Below, in pieces: positions 44,181 to 54,914 of a stretch of 64,000 bases of DNA (position 1 is its first letter; the number at the start of each line of letters is the position of its first letter). A model generated the notes under the pieces. That model was given only the letters and a program-made list of their open reading frames with translations. It was not told the DNA's origin and made no database searches. This DNA comes from Odontocerum albicorne (taxonomy: Eukaryota > Arthropoda > Insecta > Trichoptera > Odontoceridae): contig OX463848.1 in assembly GCA_949825065.1 (NCBI GenBank), positions 28,277,549-28,341,548 on the forward strand. The letters are read 5' to 3'. Made by a program: the position numbers and the translations under genes.

Positions 44181-44339
44181 AACGGAAAGGAGATTCGAGG
44201 CTTTGTTGATATCCAGGCTGTAACCCCAAGTCCCATGGAGAGTGAGTAAGGATGGATAATATTTAGCAAAATATATTTATTCTTTTAATCATTTTCAACT
44301 GAATGCCTGGGAGTCAAGATAAGGGTTGTGTTTTATTAA

Positions 44340-44395
44340 ACTTTTGCTGTATTAAGTACAGCCTGGTGGGTATATTGCCAAGTGGAAGATTAAAT
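44340..44395 (-). mobile_element. SINE tail fragment
   Basis: 'tacagcctggtgggtatatt' and 'gccaagtgg' match the SINE/LINE C tail (reverse complement). A short (ta)n tract follows. Confidence 0.55.
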
Positions 44396-44439
44396 AATAT
44401 ATATATATATATCGCAAATAAATCTTCCAGTCAATAATT

Positions 44440-44830
44440 CCACTAGTTGCTTAAACGATTTTTATTCTACGATCTATTTAGATCTACGAGTATTTGATAA
44501 GCTTTGCCTATACTGCATTTATTAAAAATTCTGAAAACTCTTCGAATATTATGAATTTTGATCTGCTTAGCTTAATTCGACGAGTCTTGTGTTTAAAAAG
44601 ATTCTCGAAATTCTTGAATTATTACAAATTATAAACTACGATCATCTTAGTTGCATACGATAAGCTTTGCCTTTACTATGTAACATATATGTTATTTGTT
44701 AAAAAATGAAAATCGTTCGATTATTGTAAATTTTGATTTACAATCTACCAAGTCCTATTCGATAAGCTTTGCCTGTATTATGTTTATAAAAGAACTAAAA
44801 ATCTTTCGACTTTTATAAAAAAAAAGTAAC
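44440..44830. repeat. Diverged tandem repeat, about four units of 80-100 bp
   Basis: The phrase 'cgataagctttgcct' or a worn form of it recurs at about 44494, 44579, 44658 and 44760, each time followed by 'tta(t)taaaa', then 'cttcga' and 'aaattttgat'. TACGAGTA at 44485-44492 lies in the first unit. Divergence suggests an old minisatellite-like array. Confidence 0.6.
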
Positions 44831-45384
44831 ATGCGTGCTTAAACTTCATCATTCAAAGATAACGATGTACTCGTATTTTATCTATGAAAATAATACATTT
44901 CTTATACTGGGAAATAAATTGATTTCAATGCGCATCAGACACTCCGAAAAGGTTGTGGCAGACTTAAGACGGAGAAATTATTGAAAATTATACCCGGGAA
45001 TTAGTTTTTTGTGTAAAAGGACTCATTTCGAGACTTTCGCCCGAATTCTCGCGTGTCCTTTGTGGAGGAGATTGCGGGAATGAGTTTTCTTTACAAAAGC
45101 TCGGCGGCAAATATCAGACGCTGGTCGTATTTATATTTCGATGAACACAAGTAAACACTTTCTTTTTTCAGACGGAGGTCGGTTATTGAAAATTTTCGCC
45201 AAAATAATATTTTTCCTTTTGTAATGAAATTCACACTTAATTTCTGGAGCGGATCGACAAAGTTGATTGTGAAAATCTCAGAGGTCGAGGGATTATCGGA
45301 AGAAAAAATAAGGAAATTTGACACTTTTATAAAAAAAAAAAAAGCAAAAGCATTTTGGGTTTCTTCATTCATAATATTAAATTA
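44831..45384. other. No gene recognised
   Basis: 44960-45350 is G/C-richer than its surroundings, with a minus-strand ORF at 45091-45372 ('KLSVNFITKGKILFWRK'). No similarity recognised. TACTCGTA at 44868-44875. Confidence 0.35.
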
Positions 45385-45585
45385 ATCTCCATTACGCTCT
45401 CCGTAGGTTAGTTGGTAAAATATATGTCTTCCGATGCGGGAGTTATGAATTTGATTCCCGTTGGCACTAAATTTTATTAAAAAGGGTTCTGACTTGAGCC
45501 ATCTTCAATATCTAGGTGGTTGGAAGAGATTGCCTCTTGGAAATAAAACCACTAGGTTGTACTATAAACAGCAAAAGTTTAATTA
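45385..45585 (+). mobile_element. SINE copy
   Basis: 'ctccgtaggttagttggtaa', 'ggagttatgaatttgattcc', 'aaaaagggttctgac', 'ggtggttggaagagattgcc', 'aaaaccactaggttgtacta'. Full length but diverged. Confidence 0.75.
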
Positions 45586-46357
45586 AAAAATGAGAACTAA
45601 AGTACTTTTGAAACTTTGTCACATGCCAAATTCACGCGGTACTAATTTGAAACCTCTACCTCGCCAAAAGTGAAAATTTGCGTAAGAAGAGAAATTGCAG
45701 ATAGTTAAATTGGAAATTTATCAAAATCATACATACTACCGAGGCAATTTACTTGTTGGAGTAAATAAAGAGAATTGAGCGCTAATTTTTCCTGTCATAC
45801 TACTCGTACACTTCCTTCGCTTCCATACTTATTTTCAGAGTTTCTCTTACTCTTTCCTTCTTTCGAAAATTCATTCAAAATGATCTGCAGAATGATTTAT
45901 CCTATAGACGTCTTGATTTTCTTTATTACAAAAAAGCAAGTATGAAAAAAGAGGGGAGGGCAACCGGAAGAACTTATTTGCATATTTTAACGTATTAATT
46001 ATTTTAAAAGTCATGTTCATGCATCAAGTGTGCGCACGTATCATGCCCTATCTGCTTTCGATTCAATATACCCAGCAGATCAAACCCTGGCACGTTTTTG
46101 GTCAGGTCACCAATTTCACCTTTGAGAGGTTGATTTTAGCCTAGTACGTGCTTAACCTCACTGCATTTTGCCACATACTGAGATGCTTCTGTGTAGGGTG
46201 ACTAGTATTGATGCACCGTATTAAAGGAGACGTTTTTAATAATATGCATTAAATTTAATAGCAAATAAATAATTAATTGAACAATATGCGGATAAAATTA
46301 TTGATATTACTTGTGTACATAAAAGAATCCTAGTTTAATACAAATTAGATAATAATT
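45586..46357. other. No gene seen
   Basis: TACTCGTA at 45801-45808. 46020-46205 is less AT-rich, unrecognised. Confidence 0.4.
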
Positions 46358-46590
46358 TGTCTTGGCTTAGTTGGTAAGACGCATGTCTCTGAATCTGGGT
46401 GTACGGGCTGGATTTCCGTTCGCATCTAGATTTATTAAAACATATTCTAGTTTGATTTTCACTCAAAGCTTGTTTAAATACCTTTCTGGTTGGTTGAATG
46501 AATTATTCAACCAACCAGAAAGGTATTTAAACAAGGCGATAAACCCGTCAGTGTACTGTACAATTTGAGTGTAATACAAAACAATAAACT
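46358..46590 (+). mobile_element. SINE copy carrying an inverted duplication
   Basis: Head 'cttggcttagttggtaagac' and 'ctggatttccgttcgcatct', body 'tagtttgattttcactcaaa', tail 'gcgataaacccgtcagtgta', 'gtgtaatacaaaac'. Between body and tail the normal 'agagattgccacatgg' is replaced by a reversed copy of the preceding 31 bp. Confidence 0.85.
46469..46535. repeat. Perfect 31-bp inverted duplication, 5-nt spacer
   Basis: Left arm 46469-46499 begins cttgtttaaatacctttctg; the right arm 46505-46535 is its exact reverse complement, ending ggtatttaaacaag. Spacer gaatt (46500-46504). It lies inside the SINE above. Confidence 0.97.
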
Positions 46591-46774
46591 AATTTTTAAA
46601 TAACGTATTAAGTAACATATTTTTACTCGTAATTGCGAGTTATCAAATCTCTTAATATACTATAGGTCAGACTTGTATGTGATTGTATAAATTCCTCGGG
46701 TGGTTGTTGGCTGTCACAATAGGCACTGAACCTAAAGAGAGGCTCTGATGTGAACCATTGTCTTGTAAAAAATA

Positions 46775-47830
46775 TTGGGCTACCAAAAAGTTCGTGCCGT
46801 TTTCGGTTGAGTTCACTGAAGTGACTTTCGTGACTTGTAGAACCCAAGTTTTTATATGCATCATTATGCACATACATGCATCAGTCAATTGGTATGCTTT
46901 GATTTGTTATGCACTTTTGTATAGTTATTTTAAATCCTTTTAAAATATCAGTTTAATCTAGTGTAATTCGAGCATGTTTACTTCATGATTTTAAACATGG
47001 TTCAAAAGTTGCAGAAGCATGCCGTAAGATATGAAGGTGTAAAAGAACGTACCACACAAAAGTGGTTTAAAAAATTCTTCTGGGGATGAATCGCTTGAAG
47101 ATTTCGCCCGTCCAGGATGACCTTACGTTATTGACAAAGAAGAATTACGTATCGTTATTGAAATTAATTCGAAAGTAACGTGTCAAAAACTTTTTGAAAT
47201 GTTTCAAAGTCAGTGATAAAACTATTCGTCTACATTTGCATCCAATTGGAAAGTTAAGGAAGCTAAGCAAATGTGTCCCACATACATTATCAGTTCAGAA
47301 TAAATATCATAGGCTGTCGATATGTTTTTCGCTTCTTTCACGTCAAACAAACGAACCTTTTGTTATAATCAAAATGGATCTTGTGTTATAATCACAGCAA
47401 ACCTATTATTGCTTGTCACCAAAGGTTTCTGTATCACATATTGAAAGACATCGCTTCACCCTCAGAGGATTCTAATTTATATTTGGCTGACTGTAGCTAG
47501 TATTGTCCACTACGAGGTTTTCAACAAAGGCCAAACAATTACGGTTAAGATTTACTCTATGCAAGCTCGAGCGTGTACAAAATGTGTTACTTCAGAAACA
47601 ATCAGAATTAGTTAATCGAACGTCTCATTCGTTATTTGATGTTACTGCTTGACATATCATCATCCTCCTAAGGCATCTGTTCTCAAAACTAAGAGACCTT
47701 TACTCTTGGGCCGTATGCTCGATATTCAACAATATTACAACTACCCAACGAGTAAAAGTTGTGAATATTTACTATTCAACTCTAAAGTCAGCTGTTAACA
47801 CAAAACAATTAAATCAATTTAATCTAAACG
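46775..47830 (+). pseudogene. Degenerate mariner
   Basis: Left end TTGGGCTACCAAAAAGTTCG after TA at 46773-46774 looks like a mariner terminus. The reading then gives FKHGSKVAEACRKI, QKWFKKF, SLEDFARPG, IEINSKVTCQKLFEMFQSVS, DKTIRLHLHPIGKLRKLSKC, VPHTLSVQNKYHRLSICFSL, LSRQTNEPFVI. This is the helix-turn-helix half of a mariner transposase in order. Later pieces IVHYEVFNKGQTITVKIYSM and SELVNR match the region just before the second catalytic Asp. The catalytic motifs are not readable and the right terminus was not found. Many shifts and stops. Confidence 0.75.
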
Positions 47831-48551
47831 AGTATGTCAAGAAATAAAATATTCAAAATTCAGGGTGAGAAAATTTGTATTTTCTATTTTTTGATTCTGT
47901 GATCCAATGAAAAAAGAGATCCTGAATCATGGCGCTTCTTATCAAATCGGAAGTCTAAAAATATATTTAAACTGAATCTGAGTGGCTTCACCATGTAGGC
48001 AACACGTTCTTGATGTGGATGCATTATTAGTCATGAACGTTAATATTTTTCCAAAAGATAGCATAAATTTTCCGTGGTCTTTACGTACATTATTTCAAAA
48101 CCACTGTCCTAACCACTACATTCCATCTACTAGCCTAAACGACGACCCGATTACCGCCCGAACACCTATATATATATATTTTTTAATTTAGAAGTGGTTA
48201 TTCTACATATCAAGTTACATAAATAAGCATAAATACTAGGGGTATTAAAAGCAACATAATATAAGAGATTAGTGTCATTCACTGATTATTATTAATAGTC
48301 TAATGTGAGTCAGTTGGACGATGTAATTTATCACAAGGTTACAATTTTCAGGTATGAAACTCGAATAAAATATATATGAATTAAAAACTAAAACATTCAG
48401 TAACTTATGACCCACTCTGTATTACGGCTGAGGTTTGTGAGGTCGCAGGTGAACCAATGGAAATAGACTGTACGTGTTAAAACAGGAAAATGTATTAAGA
48501 TTTGTGGAACTTTTATATGATGAGGTACATCTTATCGTGTTACATTTCCGT
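47831..48551. other. No gene seen
   Basis: The ORF at 47982-48191 is unrecognised; 48090-48165 is less AT-rich. Nothing convincing. Confidence 0.4.
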
Positions 48552-48650
48552 TGAACGCAATATCATTTGGTGGGATTATTACCATATTGGTATTGATTTC
48601 AACCAACCAGAAAGATATTGAAAACTTGAATGTAAAAAAAAACAGAAGTT
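48552..48650 (-). mobile_element. SINE tail and body fragment
   Basis: 'ggtgggattattaccatatt' and 'tttcaaccaaccagaaagat' are the reverse complement of the SINE tail and body. Confidence 0.6.
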
Positions 48651-48861
48651 ACACGCTATTCCAATATGACACGATGATCGTGTATTTTTATATTTAAATA
48701 AAAAAATATTTACACGTACGTTACATAGTATTTCTCATTTCGAATTTGTGTATTATTTTTAAGGTTCTTTTTATTTTTCACGATGTTCATTTAGTTTTAT
48801 TCAAATGTTGTTTGTTTTTCTAAAGTATTTCCTCATCGTTATTTTTGTTTTTATTTAACGA

Positions 48862-49050
48862 CACACATGCCCTAGTCGGTAAGACGGTTTCTTTTAACAA
48901 TTCCCGTTAATGCGCAATATTTTTAATAAAGGTTTTAGTCAGGTTTTAATTTAAGGCCTTTTAAACATCTTTCTGGTTGACTGAAATATATTGTCTTAAA
49001 GTTATCATATAAACCCACTTTGTTGTAATATTTGAACTGTGCGAAATTTA
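48862..49050 (+). mobile_element. SINE copy
   Basis: 'catgccctagtcggtaagac', 'acaattcccgttaatgcgca', 'aaaggttttagtcaggtttt', 'aaacatctttctggttgact', 'aacccactttgttgtaatat'. Full length with a shortened B-box region. Confidence 0.7.
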
Positions 49051-50074
49051 CATAAAAAATAAGATAAATTGAACAAACAAGAATTTACTTTTATTGATTG
49101 AAAGTATTTTCTTTCAAGAAGTTTTTATTCATTCGTATGGTACGCCTCGACATAAATAAATTGGTGAAACAGACATAGTGAAGATAGTGGCCGGGAGACA
49201 AAATTGTTTTAGACAATACGGCCCTATTTAACAGTTACTCGTAACTGACGGTTCCCCATCGTCCGTGTTAAAAATACTACCAAACGTGGACAGGCAACAA
49301 CTCTCATACATAGTGCGTGCGAGTTTTTTTAACAAATCTCTTTAAGTAAACTGGAACCCCCTTTTTTAAAAGAAGTAGATATAAAGTGTAACCGCTAATA
49401 AAAGTTATGGAACATATGTTCACATTTTATGTTTCAATTGTTTTTTCATCCGTTTAAGTTTAAATACTAAAAATGACTTATCGAAACCATTTTATCTGGT
49501 TAAATAAATCACAGGCACGTGAATTTCCCCCAAGGAAATAACTTACGGCCTGATTTTTTTTAACAATCCAAACCATTACAATGTCCAGGGCGACCGACTT
49601 AGAGAAATCGGTTCTGCTATTAAAAGAGCATTTCATCTAAAAATAAATGGTTCCTGAGAGGGAAGAAAAATGGCAACTCCATTTCCGATCACTTGCATCG
49701 TTCAGGTAGATGGACGGGAAAGAGTTTGTACCTTTTGTAACACAGTTAAACTCGATAATGTTTTTTTTGTTTGCATATCAAAAATATATTTTAACAAAGG
49801 AAACAGATATGACAGGTCACTACAATCATCGATCGAAACACGCTGGCATAATTCAATTCCCATTCAACTAATGCACTTTTATATATACAAATAAATTGAA
49901 TGACGTATTGGTAGTATTATGTATGCTTGTTTGTATCAAGATACGTCAGAACGATAAACATGGATGATAAAAAACAGGAACAAACCGTTGATCTGTCGAT
50001 GAATTCTCATATTGTATTATTTTAGTTTTTTTTTCTGATAAGAGCAAAATATATATTTTTTATTTAAAACTTTT
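49051..50074. other. No gene seen
   Basis: TACTCGTA at 49236-49243. 49200-49330 is less AT-rich. ORF 49670-49894 unrecognised. Confidence 0.4.
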
Positions 50075-50680
50075 ATTGCAAATACAATCTGGCGGGCTTA
50101 TTGCCAGGTGGCAATCTCTTCCATCCAACCAGACAAAAGTAAATAAAGCAAGTTACGTGGTGGCATAAATCATTCAAATGACTATCCATCCCCACGAAAT
50201 CCATAAACATATACGTGAGCACATGTCCACGGACCCTACGAAGACGGACAATCACCCGAACATTATTTTTCATATACAGTGAGATATCATCAATCAAAAG
50301 GAAAGGAAGGGATGGTGGAGAGGAAAGGAAAAGAAAAATCAGGAATGAAACACGTTATTTTACTGACTAGAAATTAAGAGTTTTTTCAGTAGCTTCTTAA
50401 AGCATGCCAAGGACGGAGCGAGTCTTATATTGGTTTGTAACTGATTCCAGAGTCTCACTGCATGGACAGTAAAGGACGACGTAAAGAAATAGGAGCGGAG
50501 AACTGGAAAGGCCAATAAACAATCTCTGTTTGAGCCTAGCGCTAATCCATGATTGGAAAGACGCTGAAATTTTTCGGCGCGATAAGAGGGGGTGGCGGGA
50601 CAGTTAAGAATATTATGATGTGATCGTAATTTATGAAGACGAAAATATCTCAAATGGACGTTCAGCGATCGCTAAGATTT
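50075..50680 (-). mobile_element. LINE family C: ORF2 C-terminus plus 3' UTR
   Basis: A minus-strand frame (50653-50360) reads MRYFRLHKLRSHHNILNCPA, SNRDCLLAFPVLRSYFFTSS, FTVHAVRLWNQLQTNIRLAP, SLACFKKLLKKLLISSQ, then stop. The 'F-x-VR/HAVRLWNxLPxxIRxAxSLxxFKKxL' ending closes the ORF2 of Jockey/CR1-like LINEs. The stop is followed by about 280 bp of 3' UTR. It ends, on the minus strand, gattgccacctggcaataag, cccgccagattgtatttgca, ataaaagt, which is nearly the tail of the SINE in this window. The ORF part has no stop for 97 codons, so this copy is fairly young. It is 5'-truncated. Confidence 0.8.
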
Positions 50681-50914
50681 TCCATCTCTTCATGGAATGT
50701 GTTAAAAGTACAAATATCAATTTGAAATATTCTCGTTAATAACATTTTTTTCTACAAAATTATAACTCTTAATTTTGAGTTAGTAATATAATTTCTCTCC
50801 ATTATCTTTACCTTTTCCTTTGATTGATTACATCTCACTTTTATTTTTATTATGTATATTGTTCATGTTTTTTTTAAAGATAAATAATCATTCGAATATC
50901 TTTACTTACTTTGT

Positions 50915-50995
50915 CTGGTTGGTTGGAAGAGATTGACACCTGGCAATAACCCCGTCAGATTATTTTTACAATGAAGTTTTAAATAAATAAATACG
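50915..50995 (+). mobile_element. LINE C/SINE tail fragment
   Basis: 'tctggttggttggaagagat', 'tgacacctggcaataacccc', 'gtcagattatttttacaatg' then (aaat)n. 'cacctgg' (not 'cacatgg') favours LINE family C. Confidence 0.7.
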
Positions 50996-51034
50996 GTAAC
51001 GGAGATCTTCTGTATACACCAGTTCATGAGATAA

Positions 51035-51312
51035 AAATAATCGTTACAGGAATTGTAATAGTTTTTGATCAGGGGAATGCATATGTTTCATAGCAACATA
51101 GTAATCGAAACAAGAATTGTGGTAGTTTTTAATCAGGGGAATACATATGTTTCATAGCAACATAATAATTAAAACAAGAATTGTAGTAGTTTTTTGATCA
51201 GGGGAATACATATGTTTTATAGCAGCATAATAAACGTAACAGGAATTGTGGTAATTTTTGATCAGGGGTATACATATGTTTCATAGCAACATAATAATCT
51301 TAACAAGAATTG
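51035..51312. repeat. 64-bp tandem repeat, just over four copies
   Basis: The unit 'aattgtggtagtttttgatc', 'aggggaatacatatgtttca', 'tagcaacataataat' recurs with aattg at 51051, 51115, 51179, 51244 and 51308 (period 64, once 65). Confidence 0.95.
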
Positions 51313-51384
51313 AAACAAGAATATAACATTGCCTTCTTTTTAAATTTCATTCACTTGATCCAATCATACTTTTTTTAGCCTAAT

Positions 51385-51605
51385 CGACATCTTCGTTATT
51401 GCCGGGCCTCGTATTCGAGGATTCCCTTGCCATTCCGACTTCGATTCAATTGGAAAGCGAAGATGTGTCTTGAGTTTTTTTCCCTTAAGTGAGTGAGCCG
51501 TTGTATACCAGCAACCTTACCGGCCACACCACTGTACTGGATCCGATGCCACACCGAAGTGTGACAATCAGAGCACACCGCCATGTTTACTTTTTGTCTT
51601 TTTTG
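51385..51605 (+). repeat. Unclassified dispersed repeat G, copy 1
   Basis: Shares with 56555-56765, in the same order and orientation: 'ccgggcctcgtattcgag', 'cattccgac', 'attcaattggaaagc', 'cacaccactgtactggatcc', 'gagcacaccg' and a downstream 'cttttttga'. An extra segment (51475-51510) is present only here. No readable protein. A family A LINE-like block ('cattcacttgatccaatcat') lies just before it at 51346-51365. Confidence 0.6.
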
Positions 51606-52442
51606 AGAGAATATATGCTTTCTTAGTCTACCTTTACTATGTTACAACTCACATTTATATTTTCACTGTACCTATGTTTAGTCAGTCTTTCATGAACCAT
51701 GTCTGTTTAACATGTCTAATCTACCTCAATGCGCTCTTTTTCACTCTAATTAACATATTCATCTTTAATAACATAATACGATTGCTTTTTTTCTTCTAAA
51801 AAAAAGTTCCACATAATGTTGATGAATTCGAATGCTTCGTACATTTTCCCTAGGAATTAGTATTCAAAATATGTTTTTTAATTTTGCTCCCCTAAATACG
51901 TCACTTTATTTGAACGTGATAAAAATTTCAAACCGGAAAAATGTATGTTTCGATAAATAAGTCCAAATAGGGAGCCAGTTCGTTTCAACGTAAATTATGT
52001 TTTCTATAGGTAATTTCAGTTTTCGAAAAAAATGTATACGAACTTTTTTTAGATTCTGTGTATCCTACTCGAAAAAAAATATAAAAAAAGGGAGACATGG
52101 AAATAAATTATATATTTGCGTGCTTTCAAGGACTACTAAAAACTTAATATTTATCATTACATCATTTTAAATCATATGTGTATTCTGATCATTTTAATTT
52201 CAAAATATGTTTGTTATTTGCCTATGAATTCGGATGGTTATTGGTTTTAAAGGTCTTCTGTTTAGTTAGTCGTTATATTAATTTATTTTATTTCGTTAAC
52301 CTACAGTAATATGGATAGTAGTAAATTTACATAAAAAGTGTATTTAATGACATGTTTATTTCTTATATATACTATAATATATAATACTGATATGTACTAT
52401 TATATTTATACCTTGCGTCTCATCACTTTGTTACTATTTTGT
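51606..52442. other. No gene seen
   Basis: AT-rich, with long poly-A/T runs. Confidence 0.5.
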
Positions 52443-52486
52443 TATGTTGATATTGATGTTGTTAGTAAAAAATCAATATCAACATA
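52443..52486. repeat. Perfect 15-bp inverted repeat, 14-nt loop
   Basis: tatgttgatattgat (52443-52457) and atcaatatcaacata (52472-52486). Same arm and loop lengths as the hairpin at 13133-13176, with unrelated sequence. Confidence 0.9.
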
Positions 52487-52529
52487 AAAAAGCGTATAAC
52501 TTAACAATAATTTATCCCTCTTATCTCTT

Positions 52530-52755
52530 TTTATATGAAAAGGAATGTTCGGGTGATTGTTCGTCTTCGTGGGGTTTGTAGGCGTATATATGCTCACGTG
52601 TGTGTTCATGGATTTCGTGAGTATGGATAATAATATAATTTGAACGTTTTTTTCGACCATGTACCTTGCTTCATTTTCATGTTGGAAGAGATTGCCACCT
52701 GGCAATACGCCCGTCAGATTGTATATGCAATAAAAGTGTTGAACAAAAAAATGTA
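52530..52755 (+). mobile_element. LINE family C 3' UTR
   Basis: 'aatgttcgggtgattgttcg', 'tcttcgtggggtttgtaggc', 'catggatttcgtgagtatgg', then 'ggaagagattgccacctggc', 'aatacgcccgtcagattgta', 'tatgcaataaaagtg' match the 3' UTR of the 50.1-kb copy along its length. No ORF2 part remains. Confidence 0.8.
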
Positions 52756-53897
52756 TTTCTTCACTATTGTCCATCCTATTTTCTTTCCCTGTCCTATCAC
52801 TTTCCAAGTCATTGGTAATATTTTACGAATGTTTTCTTTTAATTTCTTCGTTTTCTACATTAAAATTGTAATTTTAGATTGATTTGATATTTTCAATGTT
52901 TTTTTCGGTTTTCGTGTTTCGTATTGTGCTGTTTGTGTTTTATTTATTATATAATTTTAGTTTAGTCTGATATTTTATCTGTTTAATTTTTCTTTTTACG
53001 TGTTACCTTAACACTTAACATCTGAACCCATAATTGACACAAAATACTTAATAACAAAGTAATTTTAATTAAAATATTAAAAATATTTATAATATATTTA
53101 AATAAAATGACGTATATTATCATAAAAAGTGTTAAAAACATCTCCAAGTACACTAATTATTTTAAGGATGGCCTGTTTTTACTGTCTGAAAGCCGAATAC
53201 ATACAGCCTATTAGTCATAATTAATGCTAAGTAATTATATTTATTAGGGGATTTCAAACAAAATGGTGTACCACGAATACGTTCCATTCTAATTTACCTG
53301 CAAACTTTGTAAAATACAAATTCATAATATTACTTGTAAAAAGTTATATAGGAAATACAACTAAACATTTATTTATCAGATGTTTCGGTTTCAATTTTGT
53401 GGCACTCCATATAAGAATATATTTTAATATGATCTAAGAAACCTAATATTAAAATATATACTTTTCAAATATAATATGTTTTTGATGGACAAGATTGTGT
53501 GATGGGTTGTTAGTTTCTTCGAATTAATGCAGTGCGCCAAGGGTTGACTCATATGGTGCATACTCGTAATTAGGTTTTACAACGTATAAAGTTAATGCGA
53601 TTTTTATATAGTCATTAAATAATAATCACCAATCGGTAAAAAGGGTTAACCTTTTGTTTCATATGTATATTTCCTCAGTAAGATACAGGCAAAAGCTTAA
53701 TTTTCTGGAGTCATGACATATGACAGTTAACAAACAATATAATTTGATAATGCTCACAAGAAATAGTTTGCTTTTATAAGTCTTATTAGAAAATAAATAA
53801 TTTTTTTTGCTGTACCATTAATTATTTTAATCATAGCGACAAGTATATTTCTACCTCCAGTCCCAAGGCTCTCTTCCGAGGCGTTATGATCCCGGTT
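52756..53897. other. No gene seen
   Basis: AT-rich. TACTCGTA at 53561-53568. 'agtaagatacaggcaaaagc' at about 53677 recurs at about 56093, so an unidentified repeat edge may lie here. Confidence 0.4.
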
Positions 53898-54392
53898 TGT
53901 TACGAGAGCAATGCTAAGATTCTGTGGAAACGGTCGTCGCTGAATATTGTCAATATTGTCAACACATACGGTCAACGACCGACGAAACGACCTTTGGATA
54001 TGTCCAAAGGTCGCATACCAAAACATTGACGCAGCCGGACATCGCGCCAGTCCCGTAAACAAATCGTTTACCCACAAATACTATTTACGATGCATTCCAC
54101 AGTAGAAAGAGAACGCATCGCGCTGTCTCGCCGTTTCCGCAAACAAATTGTTATCCACAGTATTGTTTGCAATGTCTGCAATATTTCAATCGACCATCTC
54201 TGCGCGCACAGAAGCGAGATAAGAATATATTGCGGGCGCACTCCCGCGCCCGTTCTGAAATGTATAAATACCTACTTACCGATAAATAAAGCATCATTAA
54301 TCACTATTTATTATTCATCGATTCATTCACTCTCTGCTTCCGCATTGCTAATTGACGTATTTTATTTAAATACCAAATAATAAAAATCATCA
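53898..54392 (+). mobile_element. Solo-LTR-like repeat, copy 2
   Basis: Same landmarks as copy 1 at 31103-31560. TATAAATA at 54263-54270 and AATAAA at 54285-54290, ending '...aaaaatcatca'. It also contains 'cggtcaacgaccg', a short perfect palindrome. The two copies differ at many positions and have small indels, so they are separate old insertions. The ORF at 54090-54380 crosses the TATA and poly(A) signals and is spurious. Confidence 0.55.
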
Positions 54393-54609
54393 GCGCGTCC
54401 TTCAAGGACAGGACTAAAAGAAGTGCGTGTGTTCTATTGACAAAAATATTTTTTTTTGAAAGGTGAATAATGTATCCTTGGGTTATTAACGATTTTAGTT
54501 TTACTTGTGACTCTTATTTTATTGTTAAAGTTAAACAAGATAATGAATTTAGTCAATAAATAAACAAAACTGAAGCAGTTATTAATAATCACTACTTAAC
54601 AAGGTTTTT

Positions 54610-54900
54610 GTAACAAGGGTAAAAATGGGCAATTTAGGTCAATTTTTGTGTGCTGATAACGAATATGAACTTGAAAATGTTCCATCACGTACCTTTTAAG
54701 AGAAAAACTTGAAATTAGTTATTGACTGAAATTTAAATATTTGTAAGATGAATAGTTCGAACAAGGGTGAAAATGGATTGTAACAAGGGTGAAAATGGCC
54801 ATTTTTGTGTACTGATAACGAATATGAACTTGAAAATGTTCCATCACGTACCTTTTAAGCGAAAAACCTGAAATTAGTTTTTGACTGAAACTTTTGAAAG
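54610..54900. repeat. 159-bp tandem duplication
   Basis: 'aacgaatatgaacttgaaaa', 'tgttccatcacgtacctttt' and 'gaaattagtt' occur at about 54659 and 54818. It immediately precedes the conserved ORF that follows and may belong to the same element. Confidence 0.85.
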
Positions 54901-54914
54901 ATGAAAAATTCGAA

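Noticed and set aside
54090..54380. 96-codon ORF
   Set aside because: It runs across the LTR-like repeat, through its TATA and poly(A) signals, and is not shared with copy 1.
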